A DNA stretch of 64,000 nt from JBCAXA01 sp038749025 (GTDB lineage Bacteria; Pseudomonadota; Gammaproteobacteria; Steroidobacterales; Woeseiaceae). Below, in pieces: positions 17,886 to 22,702 of the stretch. Both the position numbers and the translations under genes were made by a program. Position 1 is the stretch's first letter. Every line of letters begins with the position of its first letter. The stretch lies in assembly GCA_038749025.1 (NCBI GenBank), contig JBCDIL010000003.1, positions 62,001 to 126,000 of the forward strand. Direction: 5' to 3'. Under the pieces are notes generated by a model that was given only the letters and a program-made list of their open reading frames with translations, ran no database searches and had not been told where the DNA came from.

Positions 17886-17993
17886 CTAGTGGCGGCGGCG
17901 ATACGCGTGGGATGCGAGTGATGCTGGCATGCCCATGTAAGCGAACGCCGATACCGAAAAGGTAACTGCTGCGCTGGTGCCTACATTGTTCAT
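17886..17993 (-). CDS. Small ORF with strong ribosome site, 35 aa
   Basis: ATG at 17991-17993 is preceded by GAGGAGG with a 7-base spacer (18001-18007), one of the better Shine-Dalgarno sequences in the window. The peptide begins MNNVGTSAAVTFSVSAFAYM and ends in a basic SHAYRRRH tail, so it could be a short membrane-inserted or signal-like peptide. It lies between the MATE gene and the 18065-19318 gene on the same strand, with about 70-bp gaps on either side. It is short enough to be fortuitous; the ribosome site and the isolated position are the only evidence. Function unknown. Confidence 0.4.
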   Translation of the reverse strand: MNNVGTSAAVTFSVSAFAYMGMPASLASHAYRRRH

Positions 17994-18064
17994 GGGCCTG
18001 CCTCCTCTGGAAGAGCGGGCAGAATAACGGAAACTTAGCGCGAGCAAAAGAAAAACTTCGTGCG

Positions 18065-19318
18065 CTAGTCGAGCCGCGTAAAGTGATTGGCACCGATGAC
18101 GAAATGGTCGTCGTCTTTGGGGTAGAACCCGAACGCGTACTCGCGCACTGCTCCATCGTTATAGCTCAAGCGAATCATGTTGCCATCAAGCTCGTAGCGT
18201 CCGGCGCTTTTTCGGTTGGAGTATGCGGGCTTCCAGGGGGTATCGCCCCCTTTGAGCGTCGCCCAACTAAAACGACCATCCGACGAGAAAGCAACGGTGT
18301 TGAAGTTGGCGACGCGGTCGCCACCGAAACCGTCGGCTGACTGAAAACGACCACTGATACGTCGGCCTTTCTTCGCCGGCCGCACGATGAACCACCGCTT
18401 CCACGTTGTCGGGTCATCGCCCAGCCAAGTGACTTGCAATGTTGAACCTTGTCGGCGCCAACGGCCCCAGCGCTTTGGCGCCTGCCGCTTCGAAGACGCG
18501 ATATTGAGTGTGTAAGGGTTGTCGGTCGGTTCTTTCAGGATCGATCCGTCGTTCAGCAGCATGTATGTGGCGTTTTCCACGTAAACACCGGATAGCCCGT
18601 AGCGGGTGACGGTGCGAAGAATGAGCTGCTCGAACAAACCGTTGGCGGCGCTGTCCGTAGGCTGTGGGATTGCAGCCGGCTTCTCTGCTTCGGGCGAAGT
18701 CGTCTCGCTAGCAGGGGCCTCCGTCTTCGCGACCACCGGTGCGGCGGGAACGAAGCCAGCGGTGGTTAGCTGGTACTCGGCGGGATCTCCGTACAAAGAC
18801 GTGAACCGTTTTGTTGCATCGTCTTGAATAAAGGTCAGCAAACGAACGTCTCGCAGACTCTTACCGACAAACTCGAGACTGCGCTGCCACATCCCACGGA
18901 TAACTTCTCGGTCACCCACTTGTTGTGACAACGGCTTCGGCCCGAGGACTGTCGTATCGCTCGCCTCACAGCGATCATACAAATGCTTGATCGATGCCGA
19001 ACTGATATCCGAGCGTTGAATAATTTGCCAGTTCGTCACCTCAACGAATGTCGCGACGCTGCAATCTTCGTACGGTGGGTAACCGGCCGCTTTGGCGATT
19101 TTCTCGTAGTCGCGAAACGGTGTCTTGCCAGAAATAGCGAAGCGAACGGAGAACCGCTGCTGGCGCGGCGTCGCGGCTACTAACTCTTTCTTCGTGGCTT
19201 CCGACACAGATTTACGCGTAGCCGAATCAACTTCGTACGCCTGCGCTACCGACAATTTCAGAAGCGAAACGAGAACGGTAACAGTGACCGTTGTTCGTGC
19301 GACGTTGCGTAGCGACAT
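18065..19318 (-). CDS. Secreted protein of unknown function (417 aa)
   Basis: ATG at 19316-19318 is chosen over a GTG three codons upstream because AGGGTGG lies at the right distance. The signal peptide is TVTVTVLVSLLKLSVAQA. After an N-terminal domain of about 180 residues (with DCSVAT and DRCEAS cysteines) comes an Ala/Pro/Glu-rich linker (about 195-230). A C-terminal beta-rich domain of about 190 residues then contains GLSGVYVENATYMLLNDGSILKEPTDNPYTL, WGRWRRQGSTLQVTWLGDD and GRYELDGNMIRLSYNDG. The alternating strand pattern, with short glycine turns, recalls lipocalin-like or META-type small barrels. No enzyme motif. It is transcribed away from the tRNA array that begins about 130 bases upstream. 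Confidence 0.83.
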   Translation of the reverse strand: MSLRNVARTTVTVTVLVSLLKLSVAQAYEVDSATRKSVSEATKKELVAATPRQQRFSVRFAISGKTPFRDYEKIAKAAGYPPYEDCSVATFVEVTNWQIIQRSDISSASIKHLYDRCEASDTTVLGPKPLSQQVGDREVIRGMWQRSLEFVGKSLRDVRLLTFIQDDATKRFTSLYGDPAEYQLTTAGFVPAAPVVAKTEAPASETTSPEAEKPAAIPQPTDSAANGLFEQLILRTVTRYGLSGVYVENATYMLLNDGSILKEPTDNPYTLNIASSKRQAPKRWGRWRRQGSTLQVTWLGDDPTTWKRWFIVRPAKKGRRISGRFQSADGFGGDRVANFNTVAFSSDGRFSWATLKGGDTPWKPAYSNRKSAGRYELDGNMIRLSYNDGAVREYAFGFYPKDDDHFVIGANHFTRLD

Positions 19319-19443
19319 CCTTTCCACCCTTACGCGATGACAAACTTCTTACAGCGAACAGCAACACTGTAAGAAAAATCGTCGCGCAAAAACACTGTCA
19401 TGAAACCTTAATAGTTGTGGAGATGTTTTTTTCGCGAAGTCGC

Positions 19444-19471
19444 TTGACAGAAATTTTCTGAAGCGTATAGT
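19444..19471 (+). promoter_or_regulatory. Strong sigma70-type promoter in front of the RNA locus
   Basis: TTGACA at 19444-19449 is a perfect -35 box; TATAGT at 19466-19471 is a near-consensus -10 box, and the spacer is 16 bases. Transcription should start near 19478. It reads rightwards into the hairpin-rich leader and towards the tRNA array. No other start this strong is seen in the next 400 bases. Confidence 0.75.
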
Positions 19472-19477
19472 GCCGCC

Positions 19478-19693
19478 GCCTATGAAAACGCAAGCCAACA
19501 ACTTGTTCGCGATTACCGCCGGTAACGAACCGCAACGACATCGTTGCGCGTTTCTATCCCGATGGATAGCTGCGCCCTCGAGTTATCGAGGTGGAATGAC
19601 TTAGCCCTCCCGCACATCGCTGGAGGGCTAAACGATGTTTTTAGCCTTCCAGAGCGAAAAGCCCTGGTTGGTAGTACCGATCAGGGCTTTTTT
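19478..19693 (+). ncRNA. Candidate structured small RNA ending at an intrinsic terminator
   Basis: The region from the predicted start to the terminator T tract contains five consecutive hairpins: TTACC/GGTAA near 19513-19525, CGCAACGA/TCGTTGCG at 19531-19548, CCTCGA/TCGAGG at 19576-19591, TTAGCCCTCC/GGAGGGCTAA at 19601-19631, and the terminator stem. A 40-codon reading frame (19482-19604) also exists, but it has no ribosome site and would begin almost at the 5' end, so a non-coding RNA is preferred. It is not any RNA family I recognise. It could act as its own small RNA, as a leader that attenuates transcription into the tRNA array, or both. Confidence 0.45.
19658..19693 (+). terminator. Intrinsic terminator upstream of the tRNA array
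   Basis: A 14-bp stem (AAAGCCCTGGTTGG with CCGATCAGGGCTTT, two G-T pairs), a short loop TAGTA, then a run of six T (19688-19693). This is a strong rightward terminator placed 228 bases before the first tRNA. Array transcription therefore needs either readthrough (attenuation) or a second promoter. Confidence 0.85.
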
Positions 19694-19736
19694 GTTGCCC
19701 CGATCATTGTTCTTTAACAATGCGGATTGTGTGATA

Positions 19737-19802
19737 GCCGGGGCAGCGTCAATGACGATGCCTGTTACAGGCCTGCGGGCAACTGCGCCCGCCTGTCCCG
19801 GC
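19737..19802 (+). ncRNA. Candidate cloverleaf-like RNA element
   Basis: A closing stem GCCGGGGCAG (19737-19746) pairs with CTGTCCCGGC (19793-19802), 10 bp with one G-T. Inside it lie three adjacent hairpins: CGTC/GACG (19747-19757), GCCTG/CAGGC (19760-19772) and GCGGGC/GCCCGC (19775-19792). This gives a four-way junction of about 66 bases, tRNA-like in outline but without the TTCRA T-loop, the D-arm sequence or a CCA end. It lies between the terminator and the first tRNA. It may be a tRNA mimic, for example of the Y-RNA type known beside RNA-repair genes, or a processing signal. The fold was worked out by eye. Confidence 0.4.
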
Positions 19803-19920
19803 ATACAGCGCTGCTGCAGTTTGCAAACCACTGCCATCAGCGCAACTACGGAGAGACCGTTACTTGCGACGACGCTGCGATTAGCGCAGTAACACGTTGA
19901 CGCGAACACTCTCCAGCAAC

Positions 19921-19995
19921 GCACTGGTAGCTCAGAGGGAGAGCGGTCGGTTGAAGACCGGCGCGACGATGGCTCGAAACCATCCCGGTGCACCA
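19921..19995 (+). tRNA. tRNA-Phe(GAA), first gene of the array
   Basis: Acceptor GCACTGG pairs with CCGGTGC; the anticodon stem GTCGG/CCGGC holds loop TTGAAGA, anticodon GAA at 19953-19955. The T stem GATGG/CCATC has the atypical loop CTCGAAA (C at position 54). CCA is encoded (19993-19995). The body differs from ordinary proteobacterial tRNA-Phe. Confidence 0.85.
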
Positions 19996-19996
19996 C

Positions 19997-20071
19997 TGGC
20001 ATGTAGTTCAATGGAAGAATACCCGCTTGTTAGGCGGAGAGATGTGGGTTCGAGCCCTACTGTGCCAGCCA
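19997..20071 (+). tRNA. tRNA-Asn(GTT)
   Basis: Acceptor TGGCATG pairs with TGTGCCA (two G-T pairs). Loop TTGTTAG in stem CCCGC/GCGGA gives anticodon GTT at 20029-20031; the outer C-A pair of the stem is mismatched. T arm GTGGG-TTCGAGC-CCTAC. CCA encoded at 20069-20071. Only one base separates it from the Phe gene. A run of seven T follows directly (20072-20078), which could end transcription of the first two tRNAs. Confidence 0.87.
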
Positions 20072-20150
20072 TTTTTTTGAAAGCGGGTTAGTTGCGTGGC
20101 CGAAATAAACCATCGGCCGTTCGAACAACGAAAGATCCGTTCTCGTATGG

Positions 20151-20226
20151 AGACCAGTAGCTCAGCCGGTAGAGCGCACGTCTGATACGCGTGAGGTCGG
20201 GTGTTCAACTCACCCCTGGTCGACCA
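20151..20226 (+). tRNA. tRNA-Ile(GAT), degenerate acceptor
   Basis: Stem CACGT/GCGTG holds loop CTGATAC with anticodon GAT at 20184-20186. T arm GGGTG-TTCAACT-CACCC is good and CCA is encoded (20224-20226). Acceptor AGACCAG/CTGGTCG pairs at six positions, but the first pair is A-G. The 79 bases before it hold a GGCCG/CGGCC hairpin but no tRNA I can fold. Confidence 0.82.
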
Positions 20227-20230
20227 CTTT

Positions 20231-20306
20231 CTCGGTGTAGCTCAGTGGGCAGAGCACCCGGCTTGGACCCGGGAGGTCGCACGTTCGACTCGTGCCGCCG
20301 TGACCA
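20231..20306 (+). tRNA. tRNA-Pro(TGG)
   Basis: Stem CCCGG/CCGGG with loop CTTGGAC gives anticodon TGG at 20264-20266. T arm GCACG-TTCGACT-CGTGC; CCA encoded at 20304-20306. Acceptor CTCGGTG/CGCCGTG has a T-T mismatch at the second pair. The D arm, anticodon stem and following GAGGT are almost the same as in the next gene, tRNA-Lys. Confidence 0.84.
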
Positions 20307-20312
20307 AACAAA

Positions 20313-20387
20313 GGACTGATAGCTCAATGGCAGAGCACCCGGCTCTTACCCGGGAGGTTGCGAGGTCGATACTCGCTCGGTTCACCA
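20313..20387 (+). tRNA. tRNA-Lys(CTT)
   Basis: Acceptor GGACTGA pairs fully with TCGGTTC (two G-T pairs). Stem CCCGG/CCGGG with loop CTCTTAC gives anticodon CTT at 20345-20347. The T loop reads GTCGATA (G at position 54, unusual). CCA encoded at 20385-20387. From the D arm through the variable loop it nearly matches the preceding tRNA-Pro, so one looks remodelled from the other. Confidence 0.84.
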
Positions 20388-20545
20388 ACACCACTCGGTT
20401 ATGCATCACCGAGAAACCCCTCTTTGGCGGTTATGCCGCCATTCCTCGTTCGTGCATTACTTCAGCGGTTCGGGTTCTTGAGTCCCGACTGGCGCGCCGA
20501 CGCTAACCATCGCAACGCGTGTACCGAAGTATGCCCGACCACCAG
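20388..20545. other. Spacer inside the tRNA array with two hairpins
   Basis: No gene is seen. CTCGGT/ACCGAG (20394-20413) and GGCGG/CCGCC (20426-20440) form two consecutive hairpins after tRNA-Lys and may be processing or termination structures. A later CGGGTT...CCCG stretch near 20470 resembles half of a T arm, but no complete tRNA can be folded around it. Confidence 0.4.
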
Positions 20546-20621
20546 GCGAAATTAGCTCAGTGGGTTAGAGCATGTGACTAAACCTCACAGTGCGTCGGTT
20601 CGAATCCGATGTTTCGCGCTA
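20546..20621 (+). tRNA. tRNA with anticodon AAA (Phe-decoding?), no encoded CCA
   Basis: Acceptor GCGAAAT pairs with GTTTCGC; D arm and T arm (GTCGG-TTCGAAT-CCGAT) are standard. The anticodon stem TGTGA/TCACA holds loop CTAAACC, anticodon AAA at 20580-20582. A34 in a Phe-type anticodon and C at position 37 are both very unusual. The 3' end reads GCTA, not CCA. It may be non-functional in decoding, or may read UUU only. Confidence 0.65.
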
Positions 20622-20693
20622 GGAAATTAGCTCAGTTGGAAGAGCATACGACTGCTAATCGTATAGTCGCAGGTTCGATTCCTGCATTTCCCC
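20621..20693 (+). tRNA. tRNA with Ser anticodon GCT but class I shape
   Basis: Stem TACGA/TCGTA with loop CTGCTAA gives anticodon GCT at 20654-20656. T arm GCAGG-TTCGATT-CCTGC and acceptor AGGAAAT/ATTTCCC (first pair A-C) fold well. The variable region is only five bases (TAGTC), whereas bacterial tRNA-Ser needs a long variable arm for seryl-tRNA synthetase. No CCA is encoded. It touches the preceding tRNA end to end. Confidence 0.7.
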
Positions 20694-20694
20694 G

Positions 20695-20757
20695 ACCTTT
20701 ACTCGGTCTCAAACGGTAGAGCTAAGGCTCGCGGTTCGAATCCGCCCTTGGGTAGAG
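20695..20757 (+). pseudogene. tRNA remnant lacking the anticodon arm
   Basis: A D-arm-like segment (TCTCAAACGGTAGAGC) runs almost directly into a perfect T arm (GCGG-TTCGAAT-CCGC) with only TAAGGCTC between, so the anticodon stem-loop is missing. The flanking bases pair poorly as an acceptor. A GGGTA/TACCC hairpin and an ACCA (20765-20768) follow. Confidence 0.5.
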
Positions 20758-21056
20758 AGTACCCACCACCCGCAGTCGCTTCCGGCATCGCCGACGCTTG
20801 AGCTTCGGCTCAGCACGGATCGATGCGGCAACTGTCCAGCCGGCTCGTTGCGGTATCGATAAGTCCGATGCTCTGCTCGGCAACCACCCAGCCCGATCGC
20901 GAAGGATGGCGTGCCGGCTCGGTGGTCGCTGCGCTCGGCATCCGCTTGCCGAACCCAACCAGTCCGCTCGTCGGTTGTGGGAGCGACTGCATCAATTTCT
21001 TACCGCTTTGGCCTAGCGCCAGAGCTTTCTCTAACGACAACAAAGGAGGTGATCCT
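20758..21056. other. Non-coding stretch with several hairpins before the slipin gene
   Basis: About 300 bases between the tRNA remnant and the slipin ribosome site. It contains a TGAGC-TTCG-GCTCA hairpin with a UUCG loop (20799-20812) and a long imperfect stem, ATCGATGCGGCAAC with GTTGCGGTATCGAT (20819-20860). A CGGCA/TGCCG hairpin lies near 20936. The slipin frame is open across much of it but has no ribosome site there, so it is taken as untranslated RNA. Confidence 0.45.
21042..21055 (+). promoter_or_regulatory. Perfect Shine-Dalgarno matching the 16S rRNA 3' end
   Basis: AAAGGAGGTGATCC is complementary to the whole conserved 3' tail of 16S rRNA, far longer than a normal site. AGGAGG is 7 bases from ATG 21057, which is in frame with the slipin gene. 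Such sites are typical of very highly translated genes. Confidence 0.85.
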
Positions 21057-21203
21057 ATGAGCCACGGCATGGCCCGCGTGGCAGCTGTCGAGCGTGAGCT
21101 TAGCGCCCGAAAAAAGCGAACATCTTCTTTGTTCGCATCGAGCACGAAGCCGCGCCCGACCGGGCCGACTAAAACCATTCAACTTTCACAAGGAGTACGA
21201 ACC

Positions 21204-22343
21204 ATGGCTATGACCAAGTTCATCGTGCGTCAGCACGAACGTGCACTCCTGTTCCGTGATGGTGACTTCGTTAAGTTCCTCGAGCCTGGCGTTCACCGTC
21301 GTGTAACGGTACTGCACAACTACGCGGTAGAGCGCTTTGACCTCACGGTACCGATTTTCGGCCACCGTCTGCAGGACTTCCTGATTGAGAAGTACCCAGA
21401 TGAGGTAGCGCGCTACTTCGATGTGGTCGCAACCAACGCCAACGAAATTGCGTTCGTTTACCACGACGAACGCATGACGCTGGTGATGGCGCCGGCCACG
21501 CGCAAGCTCTTCACGAAGGGCGTTAAGAAGATTCGTATCGAGCGCTTCGAGATTGTCGAAACGCTGGATGTGGATCCGCGCCTGGCTAAGCGTCTCGTTG
21601 CTGGCAATGACGCGACGCTGAAGGCGATCGCCGACAAGGCGATTTACGCGCGTACCGTTCCGGCCGGCCACGTCGGTCTACTGACCGTCGACGGCGAGCT
21701 GGTGCGTACGCTCAAGCCTGGCTTCCACGCGTTCTTCAAGGTGGAACGTGACGTTGCCGTTGAGCTCTACGACACGCGTCTGCGCACCCTTGAGGTGTCG
21801 GGTCAGGAAATCCTGACGAAGGACAAGGTGTCGCTGCGTATCAACGTAACGGCTACGTACCAGCTGAAGGATGTCGAGAAGGCCGTGCGCGCAACGAAGG
21901 ACCCGCTCGACCACCTGTACAAGGAAGTGCAGTTTGGTCTGCGCGGTGCCGTCGGCACGCGCACGCTCGACGCTCTGCTCGAAGACAAGGCAGTCATTGA
22001 CCGCACGGTTGCCGAGCATCTCAAGGCACCGTTCGACGAAATCGGCATTGCCGTGAAGTCGGTCGGTGTTAAGGACATCATCCTGCCCGGTGAAATGAAG
22101 GACCTGCTGGGCAAGGTGGTGGAGGCCGAGAAGGCTGCACAGGCCAACGTGATCCGCCGTCGTGAAGAAACGAACGCAACGCGTTCGCTGCTGAACACGG
22201 CTAAGGTCATGGAGACCAACGCCGTCGCTCTGCGTCTCAAGGAGCTGGAGACGCTTGAGAAGATTACCGACAAGATCGGCAATATCTCGGTATTCGGTGG
22301 TCTCGACACGGTGCTGAACGACCTGGTTCGGCTGAAGCAGTAG
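21204..22343 (+). CDS. Slipin / SPFH (band 7, stomatin-like) protein within a tRNA array
   Basis: 379 aa from ATG 21204, which has its own AAGGAG site 8 bases upstream. An in-frame ATG at 21057 behind the perfect Shine-Dalgarno would add a basic 49-residue tail (MSHGMARVAAVERELSARKK...), so two forms may be made. The N-terminal region MTKFIVRQHERALLFRDGDFVKFLEPG and the later ARTVPAGHVGLLTVDGELVRTLKPGFHAFFKVERDV are the paired strands of the slipin N-domain. The SPFH domain follows (about 170-300: DTRLRTLEVSGQEILTKDKVSLRINVTATYQLKD) and ends in a coiled-coil (VVEAEKAAQANVIRRREETNATRS). There is no membrane segment. Slipin genes are known near tRNA genes and rtcB RNA-ligase operons; here tRNAs lie on both sides. 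No rtcB is in the window. Confidence 0.93.
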   Translation: MAMTKFIVRQHERALLFRDGDFVKFLEPGVHRRVTVLHNYAVERFDLTVPIFGHRLQDFLIEKYPDEVARYFDVVATNANEIAFVYHDERMTLVMAPATRKLFTKGVKKIRIERFEIVETLDVDPRLAKRLVAGNDATLKAIADKAIYARTVPAGHVGLLTVDGELVRTLKPGFHAFFKVERDVAVELYDTRLRTLEVSGQEILTKDKVSLRINVTATYQLKDVEKAVRATKDPLDHLYKEVQFGLRGAVGTRTLDALLEDKAVIDRTVAEHLKAPFDEIGIAVKSVGVKDIILPGEMKDLLGKVVEAEKAAQANVIRRREETNATRSLLNTAKVMETNAVALRLKELETLEKITDKIGNISVFGGLDTVLNDLVRLKQ

Positions 22344-22356
22344 TTAAGCACCATGG

Positions 22357-22378
22357 GGAGGGGGCGTAAGCCTCCTCC
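22357..22378 (+). terminator. Hairpin after the slipin gene
   Basis: GGAGGGGGC pairs with GCCTCCTCC (one G-T) around a GTAA tetraloop, followed by TTCTTTA. It could be a weak terminator or an RNA-processing site that separates the slipin message from tRNA-Arg, which begins six bases later. Confidence 0.6.
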
Positions 22379-22384
22379 TTCTTT

Positions 22385-22460
22385 ACGGCTGTAGCTTAAA
22401 GGCAAGAGCACAACCCTACGAAGGTTGAGAGTGTAGGTTCAACTCCTACCAGCCGTACCA
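22385..22460 (+). tRNA. tRNA-Arg(ACG)
   Basis: Acceptor ACGGCTG pairs perfectly with CAGCCGT. Stem CAACC/GGTTG with loop CTACGAA gives anticodon ACG at 22418-22420. T arm GTAGG-TTCAACT-CCTAC; CCA encoded at 22458-22460. The D arm (GCTTAAAGGCAAGAGC) is slightly unusual. Confidence 0.87.
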
Positions 22461-22461
22461 C

Positions 22462-22536
22462 AGAGCGCTGGTCCAACGGCGACGACGCGAGGCTCTGACC
22501 CTCGAGATGGTGGTTCAACTCCACCGCGCTCAACCA
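22462..22536 (+). tRNA. tRNA-Gln(CTG), degenerate
   Basis: Stem CGAGG/CCTCG with loop CTCTGAC gives anticodon CTG at 22495-22497. T arm GGTGG-TTCAACT-CCACC and encoded CCA (22534-22536) are good. Acceptor AGAGCGC/GCGCTCA has an A-A first pair where tRNA-Gln normally has a weak U-A pair. The D stem has only three pairs. Confidence 0.8.
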
Positions 22537-22541
22537 ACCCT

Positions 22542-22620
22542 GGCCGTCTGATGGGAACATGGCTTACCTGCTTGTCTCAGAAACAAGTGCATCTCGGTTC
22601 GAATCCGAGGGCGGCTACCA
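22542..22620 (+). tRNA. tRNA with Leu anticodon CAG but class I shape
   Basis: Acceptor GGCCGTC pairs with GGCGGCT (G-T ends). Stem CTTGT/ACAAG with loop CTCAGAA gives anticodon CAG at 22578-22580. T arm CTCGG-TTCGAAT-CCGAG and CCA (22618-22620) are intact. The variable region is only TGCAT; bacterial tRNA-Leu carries a long variable arm. The D arm is not canonical. A coding frame that starts inside it (22559) is not used. Confidence 0.72.
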
Positions 22621-22702
22621 AATACTTGATCGCACAGTCCGCATTGTTAAGGCGATAAATACAACCGTTAATCGAATCACCAGTAATGCGAAAGCAGTCA
22701 GC

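Noticed and set aside
19482..19604. 40-codon leader peptide at the start of the RNA locus
   Set aside because: No ribosome site and the frame coincides with hairpin stems; kept only as a note in the small-RNA entry.
20079..20150. Possible further tRNA between the Asn and Ile genes
   Set aside because: A GGCCG/CGGCC hairpin and a CGTT/AACG stem are seen, but no acceptor stem or T arm can be folded around them.
20823..21056. In-frame N-terminal extension of the slipin gene to 20823
   Set aside because: No ribosome site, unrelated composition, and a perfect Shine-Dalgarno lies further downstream at 21042.
22559..22702. Extension of the EEIQSDW gene upstream into tRNA-Leu
   Set aside because: The first 60 bases are the tRNA itself; ATG 22703 follows it and is the simpler start.
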